64,000 bases of DNA from Mucilaginibacter sp. (GTDB taxonomy: Bacteria > Bacteroidota > Bacteroidia > Sphingobacteriales > Sphingobacteriaceae). The stretch is from assembly GCF_025362475.1 (NCBI RefSeq), contig NZ_JANYGH010000065.1, forward strand, positions 62,001 to 126,000, given 5' to 3'. The translations under genes and the position numbers were made by a program. Position 1 is the stretch's first letter; each line of letters starts with the position of its first letter. Positions 8,951-17,735 of the stretch are shown here, piece by piece. The notes beneath the pieces were generated by a model. That model had not been told where the DNA came from. It saw nothing but the letters and a program-made list of their open reading frames with translations, and made no database searches.

Positions 8951-9305
8951 TGGTGGTTCCCCTCTGGGGTACCAAATTTTTTTTATGATTTTCTACAAAG
9001 CTTTTGATCCTCTGGATCAATCAAATCGCTAATCCAATCTCATAAATTTTGGCCGTTCATATTCTTTTGATCCTTCGGGTAAACTATCACACTTCTATCG
9101 AAAAAATCACACCAGATGCTAAGCTGATGTGCACAGCTTGCATGAAAGTTGCATAAGATTTCTCCTCGTACCTCGTTCGATGACATCGTTTTCTAAATAC
9201 AGTATGAGAATAAAAAAGATATGCTCACACTATAGCTGATCCAGAGGATCAAAAGCTTTGTAGAAAAATACACGCTATTGTTTTGTGCTCCAGAGGAGTA
9301 CCACC
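8951..9305. mobile_element. MITE-like element with ~69-bp terminal inverted repeats
   Basis: The left end (8951-9019) and the reverse complement of the right end (9237-9305) align over their whole length. Both begin GGTGG..., pass through a CTCTGG block and a poly-T/A stretch, and share TTTTCTACAAAGCTTTTGAT followed by CCTCTGGATCA. The inner ends are themselves palindromic (TTGATCC-TCT-GGATCAA at 9004-9020). The 217-base core has no coding frame. This is the architecture of a non-autonomous transposable element or a large folded repeat. No clear target-site duplication is visible. It fills the gap between the CPBP gene and the LysR gene. Confidence 0.75.
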
Positions 9306-9338
9306 CCAGCAGATGAAAAACATGTACCAACCGGACCA

Positions 9339-10220
9339 CTACTCATGCCCCATAACCTCCACCAACTGTTCAATAAATAAAATAGCTGCTTTTTTGCGGT
9401 AAACTCCTTTTTGCCAAAGGATATAGGATTGCCGTTTGATGCCTTTGGCCGCTATAGGAACAGCTACAACCTTATCCCAGCCTATTAAGGCTTTTTCATT
9501 AAGCACCGTTGCCCAATGGCCGTTTTGAATCAGTGATAATAAGGAGTGCATATCATTCAGCTCGATCCTAATATTTGGAGCGATCTTGCCTTTGTAAAAC
9601 AAGCCGTTAATGAACTCCCGGGAACTAAAGCCTTTACCGGGTAATATCAGCTCTTGTTGGGCCAACTCTTCCAAACTTATTTTTTCGAGCTTAGCCAGCG
9701 GGTTATCTTTAGCAACCACCATAACAATACTGGAACTGAACAGTACCTGCATTTCCAGGTCTTCATCGTCAGACTGGTTGTGAAATGCCAGGATCATATC
9801 CAGCTCGGCCAGCCTGAGTTTTTTTTCCAATTCCTCAGGACTGCCATAAGTAATAAAGATCTTTATACCGGGATATTTATTTGAGAAGGGCGCAAGAGCC
9901 GGTAACAGCAACGAAGTAAAGGCATAAGATACCCCTAAATTTAATTCGCCGGTAGCTGCATTGTTTAACTCTGTAATGGCCTGCTTCCCTTTTTGTACGT
10001 CGTTAAGTATTTTAGTTGCGTGGGTTAAAAATATATGCCCGGCTTCCGTAATGCGCACATGCCGGCCTATTCTATCAAACAAAAGCATCCCTAACTCATC
10101 TTCCAGTTGCTTTATTTGTTGCGATAGGGTGCTTTGGGTAATAAATACCGCAGCGGCAGCTTCTGTGAAGTTCATCGTTTCGGCAGCCTTAACAAAATAT
10201 TGTAATTGTCTAAGTTCCAT
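9339..10220 (-). CDS. LysR family transcriptional regulator
   Basis: A 293-residue regulator from the ATG at 10220; an upstream TTG two codons earlier is less likely. The N-terminal winged helix-turn-helix reads MELRQLQYFVKAAETMNFTE, then AAAVFITQSTLSQQIKQLEDELG and LFDRIGRHVRITEAG. This is followed by a LysR substrate-binding domain of two alpha/beta lobes (about 88-290). LysR proteins sense a small-molecule effector and commonly regulate the divergent neighbour, which here is an MFS exporter 142 bases away. The effector is not evident. Confidence 0.95.
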   Translation of the reverse strand: MELRQLQYFVKAAETMNFTEAAAAVFITQSTLSQQIKQLEDELGMLLFDRIGRHVRITEAGHIFLTHATKILNDVQKGKQAITELNNAATGELNLGVSYAFTSLLLPALAPFSNKYPGIKIFITYGSPEELEKKLRLAELDMILAFHNQSDDEDLEMQVLFSSSIVMVVAKDNPLAKLEKISLEELAQQELILPGKGFSSREFINGLFYKGKIAPNIRIELNDMHSLLSLIQNGHWATVLNEKALIGWDKVVAVPIAAKGIKRQSYILWQKGVYRKKAAILFIEQLVEVMGHE

Positions 10221-10362
10221 AATCAATCGTTTTTACCGATCATTTTCATTAAAACAATCTATTTTACAAATATATCATCATTGCGGATATTTGCATCATA
10301 AACAATTTCAATAGTCTTACATTAAGATCTCCCCTGAATTTGCTTGTGTTATGAATGAATAA

Positions 10363-11601
10363 ATGAATATTTTCCGCTCTCTCAAATACCGTAATTTCAA
10401 ATTGTTTTTTTACGGTCAGTCTATATCACTCATCGGTACATGGATGCAGAAAACAGCAGTAAGCTGGCTGGTTTACAGGCTTACCGGCTCGGCAGTATTG
10501 CTGGGTATAGTTAGTTTTGTTAGTTTGATCCCCTCATTAATCCTGGCACCATATGCAGGTAGCATTGTTGACAGGCATAACCGCTACCGCATATTGGTTA
10601 TTACCCAGGTAGTATCTATGCTACAGGCAGGGGCATTGGCCTTTTTAATATTATTTAAGTTTTATAACATCCCCGCCATTATTGGCCTAAGCCTGGTTCA
10701 GGGGATCATCAACGCCTTTGATGTAACCTGTCGCCAATCTATCATGGTAGAAATGGTTGAAGATAAAGCCGATTTGCCCAATGCCATAGCGCTAAACTCT
10801 ACCATGACCAATTTTGCACGTATAGCAGGCCCCGCAGTGGCCGGTATTGTTTTAAGCACTTTCGGAGAGGACTTTTGTTTCTTCGGCAACTTTTTAAGCT
10901 ACATACCCGTGCTGGCCTGTTTGTTTATGATGAAGTTGAATACCACCGTAATAGGCAAACCGCAAAAAGGTATCTGGGCCGAACTGCAGGATGGCTTTAA
11001 ATATGTATCCGGCGACCGTGACCTGAGCAGCCTGATCCTGATGCTTACCATAAGCAGCCTATTTGTTATTCCCTTTAACACGCTGATGCCCATTTTTGCA
11101 AAAGATATTTTTAACGGCGATGCCAAAACCTTTAGCTGGTTTGAAAGCGCGGCAGGCGTAGGATCTGTGATCAGCGCAGTTTACCTGGCCAATTTAAAAA
11201 CAGGTAAAAACCTGGTAAAGATCATCATTACCGCAAGCCTCATTTTTGGATCGAGTGTATTGATGGTGGCTTATGCAGGCAAACTGTCTTTTGCATTAAT
11301 CTTTATGGGCTTTACCGGTGTGGGGATGATGGCGCAAACATCGGCTATCAATACCTATATCCAAACACATGCAATACCGGCTATGCGGGCGAGGGCTATA
11401 AGCTATTACGTAATGGCTTACCAGGGAATGATACCCGTTGGCAGCCTTTTGGTAGGCTGGCTGGCCAATGAGCGCGGCCCAAGGCAAGCGGTTTTCATTG
11501 AGGGCGTGATTGGGTTGCTGGCTACAGGTGTTTTTGTTTTGTATAAGAGGAAGCAGGGGGCCGAAGATAGGGTTAGCGGCAAGGCTATGCTGGCTAAGTA
11601 A
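10363..11601 (+). CDS. MFS transporter, EntS/MFS_3-like exporter
   Basis: A 412-residue major facilitator with about 12 membrane helices. It opens FRSLKYRNFKLFFYGQSISL and IGTWMQ, a start typical of the MFS_3/EntS-like group. PYAGSIVDRHNRYRIL is the loop 2-3 motif A equivalent. The group exports siderophores, macrolides or other small molecules; the substrate is not predictable. It diverges from the LysR gene, which probably controls it. Its 3' end overlaps the convergent STM3941-like gene by eight bases. Confidence 0.9.
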   Translation: MNIFRSLKYRNFKLFFYGQSISLIGTWMQKTAVSWLVYRLTGSAVLLGIVSFVSLIPSLILAPYAGSIVDRHNRYRILVITQVVSMLQAGALAFLILFKFYNIPAIIGLSLVQGIINAFDVTCRQSIMVEMVEDKADLPNAIALNSTMTNFARIAGPAVAGIVLSTFGEDFCFFGNFLSYIPVLACLFMMKLNTTVIGKPQKGIWAELQDGFKYVSGDRDLSSLILMLTISSLFVIPFNTLMPIFAKDIFNGDAKTFSWFESAAGVGSVISAVYLANLKTGKNLVKIIITASLIFGSSVLMVAYAGKLSFALIFMGFTGVGMMAQTSAINTYIQTHAIPAMRARAISYYVMAYQGMIPVGSLLVGWLANERGPRQAVFIEGVIGLLATGVFVLYKRKQGAEDRVSGKAMLAK

Positions 11602-12130
11602 TGGCCTTAACAGCTAATTGCCTATCCAAAAGGAGCTGCAATAAATCGTCCGAATCAATTTTTAATGTGCCGCTGCTTATTGATATGGGTGTTCCGTACG
11701 TTTTTTCGGTAACACGCATTAGGGCTTGTGTAAATTTATTTTCCTCTTGAATTACCTCTTTTGCGTTATTTATAAATACCAAAATCAGTTTAGTTGATCT
11801 GATCTTTACTATTTTAAAGCCCTGAATGTTTTTCCAGGCAATGAACCGACCTCTGGAAATGGAGCAATTGTCCTGAATACCCTCATCACTGATAATTAAC
11901 CCCGGACGCTTATCAAATAGTTTTTTAGGGCCAACTATAAGTGCCGAGCCAAAAAACGCACCGCCAATTACTGAAAGTACTCTAAGACAAATTGGAGGCC
12001 ACCTTGTTTGTGTATCTGCTGTATCCCACATCCATATAGATAATAATACAAACACAAAACCTCCTAATATAACAAGTAACGTTTTGGTTTTACTAAGAGG
12101 AACCTCAATTGCAGGGTTGGATTGATTCAT
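11594..12130 (-). CDS. STM3941-family hypothetical membrane protein
   Basis: A 178-residue protein with two N-terminal hydrophobic helices (about 15-33 and 47-67) and a soluble C-terminal part. The phrases PGLIISDEGIQDNCS, ISRGRFIAWKNIQGFKI and LLQLLLDRQ are those of the STM3941 family, which has no known function. It lies downstream of the dioxygenase gene on the same strand, but a good terminator separates them. Confidence 0.75.
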   Translation of the reverse strand: MNQSNPAIEVPLSKTKTLLVILGGFVFVLLSIWMWDTADTQTRWPPICLRVLSVIGGAFFGSALIVGPKKLFDKRPGLIISDEGIQDNCSISRGRFIAWKNIQGFKIVKIRSTKLILVFINNAKEVIQEENKFTQALMRVTEKTYGTPISISSGTLKIDSDDLLQLLLDRQLAVKAIT

Positions 12131-12148
12131 GAAATAAATTGGTTTATC

Positions 12149-12178
12149 AAAAAGCCCTCTCCAAAGGAAAGGGCTTTT
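12149..12178 (-). terminator. terminator of the dioxygenase gene
   Basis: Stem AAAAGCCCT / AGGGCTTTT with an 11-base loop, flanked by A and T runs. It lies just beyond the dioxygenase stop, reading leftward. Confidence 0.75.
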
Positions 12179-12184
12179 ATTATT

Positions 12185-13147
12185 TTACATTTTCAAACCA
12201 ATCTCCCTCAATCGCTCATCCAAATATTCGCCGGCGGTAATATCGGTATATAGCTTAGGGTGTTGCTCATCGATACATGAATCCAGGCTTGTTAAATCCA
12301 TTCCCGATTTTGGGTGCAGGAAAAACGGTACCGAAAAACGGGAATATTTCATCAGCTCGCGCGGTGGGTTCACCACACGGTGCGTGGTCGATTTCAATTT
12401 GTTATTGGTTAAGCGTTGCAGCATATCGCCAACGTTTACTACCAAATCTTCACCATGTGCTTTTACAGGGAACCATGCTCCCTCACGGGTAAGCAGTTCC
12501 AAACCATCGGCACTGGCGCCAATAAGCAGGGTAATGAGGTTGATATCCTCATGCGCACCGGCACGTACCGCGTCATCAGGTACCGAATCTGGATCGGTTA
12601 TCGGGAAGTAATGCAGCGTACGCAGGATAGAGTTTCCGTTGTGTACCTTATCGTCAAAATAATTTTCGGGCAGGTTTAAATAAATCGAGATGGCCTGTAA
12701 CAGGTGTTTGCCCGCGGTTTCCAGCTTTTTATAAACCTCCAGCGTGGTAGTGTTAAATGATGGCAATTCATCAACCGCCACGTTATCGGGGTAAATATCT
12801 TTAATCGGGTCACCATCGGTAACGGTTTGGCCTATTTGCCAAAACTCCTTCAAATCGGGTGTTTTAAAGCCTTTCGCGGTTTCTTTCCCTTTACCTGTAT
12901 AACCACGCTGACCGGCCAAACCGGGGATCTCATATTTTTGCTTTACAGCATCTGGCAAAGCAAACAGGGTTTTAACCTCCTCATAAAGCTCATCTATCAA
13001 TTGTTTGCTTAAGCCATGATTGGTTATGGTAACGAAACCGGTTTCATTAAAGGCTCTACCAATATCGTCAGAAAACTGCTTACGATCGGCAGTACTGCCG
13101 TTTATGTAATTATCAAGATCAAGACGTGGAATATTTACTGTGCTCAT
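12185..13147 (-). CDS. isopenicillin N synthase-like Fe(II)/2-oxoglutarate dioxygenase
   Basis: A 320-residue double-stranded beta-helix dioxygenase. The N-terminal DIOX_N-like region (NIPRLDLDNYI, FNETGFVTITNHGL) precedes the 2OG-FeII oxygenase core. The metal facial triad is His199-x-Asp201 (AHEDINLI) and His256 (TTHRVVNPP). The RxS co-substrate-binding motif is Arg270-Phe-Ser272. Such enzymes hydroxylate or desaturate small molecules; IPNS-like is a family name and beta-lactam synthesis is not implied. It is single-gene here, with a terminator after it. Length is standard. Confidence 0.92.
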   Translation of the reverse strand: MSTVNIPRLDLDNYINGSTADRKQFSDDIGRAFNETGFVTITNHGLSKQLIDELYEEVKTLFALPDAVKQKYEIPGLAGQRGYTGKGKETAKGFKTPDLKEFWQIGQTVTDGDPIKDIYPDNVAVDELPSFNTTTLEVYKKLETAGKHLLQAISIYLNLPENYFDDKVHNGNSILRTLHYFPITDPDSVPDDAVRAGAHEDINLITLLIGASADGLELLTREGAWFPVKAHGEDLVVNVGDMLQRLTNNKLKSTTHRVVNPPRELMKYSRFSVPFFLHPKSGMDLTSLDSCIDEQHPKLYTDITAGEYLDERLREIGLKM

Positions 13148-13340
13148 AACTGTAGCTTTATAATAAAAAGTAAAATTATTTAAATTTTAAGATAGCAGGC
13201 ACAAAGTATAAATAAAAAATTGTTTAGCCCCTGTAAACCAAGCATAAACAATATTGGCCCTTTAAAACAATTTTTGAGTTAAACGTTTTATACTTTGTCT
13301 CGTCATACACTTAGTATCGACTATATAATCCTAAAGAAAA

Positions 13341-15308
13341 ATGAAATATATAAATAAAATATGCGGCTTAGGTTTAATAGCATTTTTAATAATGCTTGCC
13401 GCGCCCAATAAAAGTAAGGCCCAGGATGGGGGCTATGTATCTGACCAGGAGTTTTATGATAACCTCGCACCTTATGGTACCTGGGTTGATGACCCTCAGT
13501 ATGGTAATGTTTGGGTACCAGATGTTGAAGATGGCTTTAGGCCCTATGCATCGCGCGGGCACTGGGTAGTTACCGATTATGGCAATACCTGGGTGTCAGA
13601 TTATCCCTGGGGATGGGCTACTTTTCACTATGGCCGCTGGCGCTATGATGATTATTACGGATGGGAATGGATACCGGGACATGAATGGGCACCAGCCTGG
13701 GTTAGCTGGCGCAGGGGTGGTGGCTACTATGGATGGGCACCATTAACACCGGGTATAAGCATCAGCCTATCATTTGGTAACAGCTATAGGGTGCCCGATT
13801 CTTATTGGGTATGCGCGCCACAGGCTTATATTAACAGTCCTAATGTTTATAACTACTATGCACCGCATACCAGGGTAGTGAATATTATAAACCAAACAAC
13901 AGTTATCAACAATACTTATATTTATAACAACCGCACCTATGTAACCGGTCCGCGGGTTGCCGAAATCAGGAATGTTACGCACAATAATAATGTGCCGGTT
14001 TATAGAATTGGCAACGATAGCAGGCCCAACGGTGGCGGCAGAATTGTAAATAATACTGTAAATATTTATCGCCCGGAGATTAGAAAATCGCAGGATGCAA
14101 GGCCTGCGAGGGTTATAAACGCGGCCGAATACCGGAATGCTAACCCCAACCAGGGTATAGCTAACCGTGCAGGCGGACAAGCAACTGTAAACCGGAATAA
14201 CGCCGCTCGATTAGCAGAGGTAGCTAAAAGCAACGATGCTAAATTTGTAAAGGTTAATAATAACAGGCCAGTACAAACGCCGTCACAACAGCAAAATCGT
14301 CAGGGACAACCAAACGCAAGAGCTGGGGGCCAACCCGGACAACCAAATGCCAGGCCAGATAACCAACCAACGACTGAGCAAGCTAAACAACAGCGTGATC
14401 AGCAACAAAATCAAGCCAGGCAACAGCGTGATCAGCAGCAAAACCAAGCCGTTCAACAGCGTCAGCAACAGGTTAAGCAACAGCAGGATCAGCAGCAAAA
14501 CCAGCCTGTTCAACGTCAGCAACAGGCCAAACAACAGCAGGATGCCCAACGCCAGGAGCAGATTAAGCAACAGCAGAATCAGCAACAAAACCAGGCCGTT
14601 CAACGTCAGCAACAGGTAAAACAGCAGCAGGATGCCCAAAGGCAGCAGCAGGTTAAGCAACAGCGGGATCAGCAACAAACCCAGGCCGTTCAGGAACGTC
14701 AGCAACAGGCTAAGCAACAGCAGGATGCACAAAGGCAGCAACAGATTAAGCAACAGCAAGATCAGCAGCAAAACCAGGCTGTTCAACGTCAGCAACAAGC
14801 TAAACAACAACAGGATGCCCAAAGGCAACAGGTTAATCAGCAACGCCAACAACAGCTTGATGCTCAAAGACAGCAACAGCAAGCCCAACAAAGGCAGCAA
14901 CAGCAGGCGCAGCAGCAACAGGCTAATCAGCAAAGACAGCAACAGCAGGATGCGCAAAGACAACAGCAGCAAGCTCAACAAAGACAGCAACAGCAGGCTA
15001 ATCAACAACGCCAGCAACAGCAGGATGCGCAAAGACAACAGCAGGATGCGCAAAGACAACAGCAGCAAGCTCAACAAAGGCAGCAACAACAAGCCCAGCA
15101 GCAGCAGGCTAATCAACAACGCCAACAACAGCAGGATGCTCAAAGGCAGCAGCAGCAAGCTCAGCAACGCCAACAACAGCAGGCTCAACAGCAGCAGGCT
15201 CAACGCCAACAACAGGCCGCTCAACAACAACAAGCCCAGAGGCAACAACAGGCTCAGCAAAAACAACAACAGGAGCAACAGCAACGTGAGCGCAGACCAG
15301 CCAATTAA
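13341..15308 (+). CDS. secreted DUF6600-type protein with a long Gln-rich tail
   Basis: A 655-residue exported protein; the signal peptide ends near SKAQ (residue 28). Residues about 30-150 are Trp/Tyr/Gly-rich with repeated phrases such as YGTWVDDPQYGNVWVP, GHWVVTDYGNTWVSDYPWGW and GRWRYDDYYGWEWIPG, characteristic of DUF6600 proteins. Residues about 150-310 are Asn-rich (VINNTYIYNN). From about residue 315 to the end the protein is almost only Gln, Arg, Ala, Lys and Asp in short repeats (RQQQAKQQQDAQ and variants). The tail is probably disordered or coiled coil and may bind a surface polymer. The opposite strand of the tail is open but is only a Leu-rich shadow. Confidence 0.85.
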   Translation: MKYINKICGLGLIAFLIMLAAPNKSKAQDGGYVSDQEFYDNLAPYGTWVDDPQYGNVWVPDVEDGFRPYASRGHWVVTDYGNTWVSDYPWGWATFHYGRWRYDDYYGWEWIPGHEWAPAWVSWRRGGGYYGWAPLTPGISISLSFGNSYRVPDSYWVCAPQAYINSPNVYNYYAPHTRVVNIINQTTVINNTYIYNNRTYVTGPRVAEIRNVTHNNNVPVYRIGNDSRPNGGGRIVNNTVNIYRPEIRKSQDARPARVINAAEYRNANPNQGIANRAGGQATVNRNNAARLAEVAKSNDAKFVKVNNNRPVQTPSQQQNRQGQPNARAGGQPGQPNARPDNQPTTEQAKQQRDQQQNQARQQRDQQQNQAVQQRQQQVKQQQDQQQNQPVQRQQQAKQQQDAQRQEQIKQQQNQQQNQAVQRQQQVKQQQDAQRQQQVKQQRDQQQTQAVQERQQQAKQQQDAQRQQQIKQQQDQQQNQAVQRQQQAKQQQDAQRQQVNQQRQQQLDAQRQQQQAQQRQQQQAQQQQANQQRQQQQDAQRQQQQAQQRQQQQANQQRQQQQDAQRQQQDAQRQQQQAQQRQQQQAQQQQANQQRQQQQDAQRQQQQAQQRQQQQAQQQQAQRQQQAAQQQQAQRQQQAQQKQQQEQQQRERRPAN

Positions 15309-15330
15309 GGCTCAGTTTTAAATTATAATC

Positions 15331-15378
15331 AATAGCACATATAAACCCGGATTTATTGGTTTATATGTGCTATTTTTA
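15331..15378 (+). terminator. strong rho-independent terminator
   Basis: A 17-base stem (AATAGCACATATAAACC / GGTTTATATGTGCTATT) with a short loop and a T run after it. It lies 22 bases after the DUF6600 gene and separates it from the thioredoxin gene. Confidence 0.85.
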
Positions 15379-15405
15379 TTGTTGCTTTATACCCGCTTAA
15401 TAATT

Positions 15406-15855
15406 ATGAGATACTTGAACCCTGCGCGCGGCCTTACACTTTGTATACTTTTAACTATGTTTCTTTATCCATTAAAGGGTAAAGCCCAGGCTGTAAAAAC
15501 ATCAGGCCAGATCAATTTTATTGAAAACTCCTGGGGCGAAGCTTTAAAACAGGCTGCTGCTAAAAACAAATATATTTTTGTTGACGCTTACGCCACCTGG
15601 TGCGGTCCGTGTAAAATGTTGAAGGCAACCACCTTTAAAAACAATAAAGTAGCCGAGTTTTACAACAACAATTTTGTAAATGTGGCTATTGATATGGAAA
15701 AAGGCGATGGTCCGCAGCTGGCAGCCCAGTGGGGCCTGCAGGCTTATCCTACCATGATTATTTTTAATTCAAAGGGAAAAGCCGTTTACGGAACCGTTGG
15801 CTTTATCAGGCCGGATGATCTGATAAAATTTGGGGTTAAGGCCCTAAACAAATAA
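15406..15855 (+). CDS. exported thioredoxin-family protein
   Basis: A 149-residue protein from the ATG at 15406. The frame opens at 15367, but that part overlaps the terminator of the previous gene. A signal peptide (about 1-28, ending GKAQA) sends it to the periplasm. The thioredoxin fold has the redox-active WCGPC at residues 65-69 and the cis-Pro segment AYPTMIIF further on. It resembles short DsbD-gamma/DUF255-like thioredoxins that reduce or relay electrons to envelope proteins. It converges on the ferritin-like pair across a shared terminator. Confidence 0.9.
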   Translation: MRYLNPARGLTLCILLTMFLYPLKGKAQAVKTSGQINFIENSWGEALKQAAAKNKYIFVDAYATWCGPCKMLKATTFKNNKVAEFYNNNFVNVAIDMEKGDGPQLAAQWGLQAYPTMIIFNSKGKAVYGTVGFIRPDDLIKFGVKALNK

Positions 15856-15868
15856 AAACGGCACAAAA

Positions 15869-15895
15869 AAACCGGGAAGCTATGCCGCCCGGTTT
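15869..15895. terminator. bidirectional terminator
   Basis: AAACCGGG and CCCGGTTT form an eight-base stem with A runs before and after, so it works in both directions. It is shared by the thioredoxin gene and the convergent ferritin-like operon. Confidence 0.8.
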
Positions 15896-15921
15896 AAAAA
15901 AAATTAAAAATTGAAAGTTCG

Positions 15922-16776
15922 TTACTTCACGATAAAGGTACCCGATAATAAGGCCAAAACCTGTGTCATACTTAATGGCTCATCAAATGCAGCCGTGGCA
16001 ACAGCAACGGATGTTGATCCTCCGCTGGCGTTTTTTAAAGTAGTTACATCTACACCGCCCTGGCTCACATTTTGTTCACCATCATAATTACCATCAACCA
16101 ATGATACACCGGTATCATTTCCTTTTGATGCTGTGCTGGTGATCCATGGCGTAACGCCCAATAAGGACCGAATTGCTGACGCGTGGCGCGCCTCAACAGC
16201 ATGAATTGATAAAGCTGCTGTTAAAATATCTTTATTCCCCAGCAAATTAGGCGCCTGGCCTTTGTATGCACGCACCCCGGTATCTTCAAATGCAAGCGCT
16301 ACTTTCAGGAAAATACTGGTGTAGTTACCGGCGGTAAAAACTCCTTTAAACGGACCATTACCGGTACCGCCTCCTGCTGTAAAGTCAAATGTTGGCTTGG
16401 CCACAGGTGTACCGCCCGAAGCAGTAATAGCCGAGCTTAAAAATGTGACATGCTTGTTTTCATCATCCTGTATATCTGCTATATAAGCTGTGTCAGAAGC
16501 AGGGATTAAGCCTGACGCTGCCACGCCGGCGTTATAAAACGATGATTCAAGGTATTCCAGGGTAAGCGCGTAATTCAATACCTCAACCACCGATGGTGCC
16601 ATAGTATCAGCATACGCTCTTTTTATCATAGTACCTAAAGCAAAGGGCATGGCAGCCAGGGCCACTTTTGAACCAAAGCTGGTTATGTTTTTGATCGCGG
16701 CCCTGCGTGGGTTCAACCTATCGTTGAATTCCGGATCAATTTTTTCTATTTCCTCTATTATGTTAAATAAATTCAT
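15922..16776 (-). CDS. ferritin-like domain protein, Tat-type export
   Basis: A 284-residue protein. The N-terminal region carries NPRRAAIKNITSFGSK followed by a hydrophobic stretch and AYA, a twin-arginine-like signal. The mature part is a four-helix ferritin_2-type bundle. Candidate metal ligands are Glu in EYLESSFY, Glu/His in DDENKHV, Glu in AFEDTG and Glu/His in VEARHAS. Family members are desiccation-related or stress proteins of unknown catalytic activity with a possible di-iron or manganese centre. It follows the next gene by ten bases, so the two form an operon. The C-terminal sequence AFDEPLSMTQVLAL also has a counterpart in its partner. Confidence 0.87.
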   Translation of the reverse strand: MNLFNIIEEIEKIDPEFNDRLNPRRAAIKNITSFGSKVALAAMPFALGTMIKRAYADTMAPSVVEVLNYALTLEYLESSFYNAGVAASGLIPASDTAYIADIQDDENKHVTFLSSAITASGGTPVAKPTFDFTAGGGTGNGPFKGVFTAGNYTSIFLKVALAFEDTGVRAYKGQAPNLLGNKDILTAALSIHAVEARHASAIRSLLGVTPWITSTASKGNDTGVSLVDGNYDGEQNVSQGGVDVTTLKNASGGSTSVAVATAAFDEPLSMTQVLALLSGTFIVK

Positions 16777-16786
16777 GGCGTTGGGG

Positions 16787-17482
16787 TTAAGCTGCTACGT
16801 AACTGTAATTTGATGCACTCACTTTTGTTTTAAGGTATGTATTGGCAATGGCCAATACCTGGGCAATGGTTGCTGATTTGTTTAAGCCATTACCATCCAC
16901 CTGATCGGTAGCTGCAAATGAGCCCCTGGTTATCAGGTTGCTTATTAAAGCGGCATGCCTTGCCTCAACAGATACAATTTTACCGGCCAACGTGAGGTAA
17001 GCCGCATCTTTAATAAGATACCCAGCGCCGTCGTAAGCTGTAACGCCCGTATCTTCAAATGCTTTGGCTGCACCAAGAACTTTAGCACGGTTAGTAAAAT
17101 CAATGCTGCTAAAATCAACAGTTAAACCAGGAATAGCGTTACCGCCTAATGCCGCTTTAAAAAACTCGCGGTGCAAAATTTCGTGATCGCGGATGCTGGT
17201 TAACAACTCTTTTTCGTTTGATGAAATTCCGGAGTAAGGTGTTAATATCACCTGGGTATAAAAGGCGGCCTCCAGTTGCTCTAATGCGTAAGCATAATTA
17301 AGAATGGCCAGATCGCCGGTTGCACCGATATCAATACCTTTGGAGGTAATTATTTTGTGATCTTTGTGGCATGCCGCGGTAGCCAAAAGACCGGCCGATG
17401 CAACCCCCACACCTGCATAGCGCAAAAACGACCTGCGGGCCATATTTGCACCAGATATGCTTTCTTGTGATTCTGTTTTCAT
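16787..17482 (-). CDS. ferritin-like domain protein with Tat signal
   Basis: A 231-residue protein and first gene of the ferritin-like pair. The N-terminus has ARRSFLRYAGVGVASAG followed by a hydrophobic run and ATAACHK. This is a twin-arginine signal that may end in a lipobox-like Cys. The bundle repeats the metal-ligand pattern of its neighbour: EQLEAAFY, RDHEILHREF, AFEDTG and VEARHAA. The two proteins look like diverged duplicates and may form a hetero-oligomer. Folding with metal in the cytoplasm before Tat export would fit a metal-loaded enzyme. Confidence 0.87.
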   Translation of the reverse strand: MKTESQESISGANMARRSFLRYAGVGVASAGLLATAACHKDHKIITSKGIDIGATGDLAILNYAYALEQLEAAFYTQVILTPYSGISSNEKELLTSIRDHEILHREFFKAALGGNAIPGLTVDFSSIDFTNRAKVLGAAKAFEDTGVTAYDGAGYLIKDAAYLTLAGKIVSVEARHAALISNLITRGSFAATDQVDGNGLNKSATIAQVLAIANTYLKTKVSASNYSYVAA

Positions 17483-17574
17483 AGAAGTAGTGTTTTAATG
17501 ATTCGATTAGTTTCGTTTATAAATGGACATACGCTTATAAAAACTCATCGGTTTGTAAAATGTTGACAATTAGT

Positions 17575-17593
17575 TTACTCTGAAATAGAGTAA
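17575..17593. promoter_or_regulatory. palindrome, possible operator of the ferritin-like operon
   Basis: TTACTCT and AGAGTAA are perfect inverted seven-base arms around GAAAT. The site lies 93 bases upstream of the first ferritin-like start. It could bind a dimeric regulator; no adjacent regulator is seen. Confidence 0.3.
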
Positions 17594-17706
17594 TTTTCTA
17601 TTTGGTTAAATTTTGCAATCATTTAACAGGAAAATAAAGATTTCAAAAGCCCGGAAGGAGGGAGGCACAGCAAAAAAAAGCGACCGGAAATTTAATAAAT
17701 AAAAAA

Positions 17707-17735
17707 AGGTCGGAAGACTCTCGCAGTATTCCGAC
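17707..17735 (-). terminator. orphan leftward terminator hairpin
   Basis: Stem GGTCGGAA / TTCCGACC. On the minus strand it is followed by seven T residues. No minus-strand gene ends here, so a small RNA or leader between about 17740 and 18020 is possible. Confidence 0.5.

Noticed and set aside
13280-13300. Promoter of the DUF6600 gene at TATACTTTG
   Set aside because: Spacing does not fit TAnnTTTG exactly and the -33 distance is only about 14 bases, so I did not list it as a feature.
14283-15284. Long minus-strand frame coding a Leu-rich protein opposite the Gln-rich tail
   Set aside because: It is the mirror of CAG/CAA-type repeats; it has no start context or normal composition.
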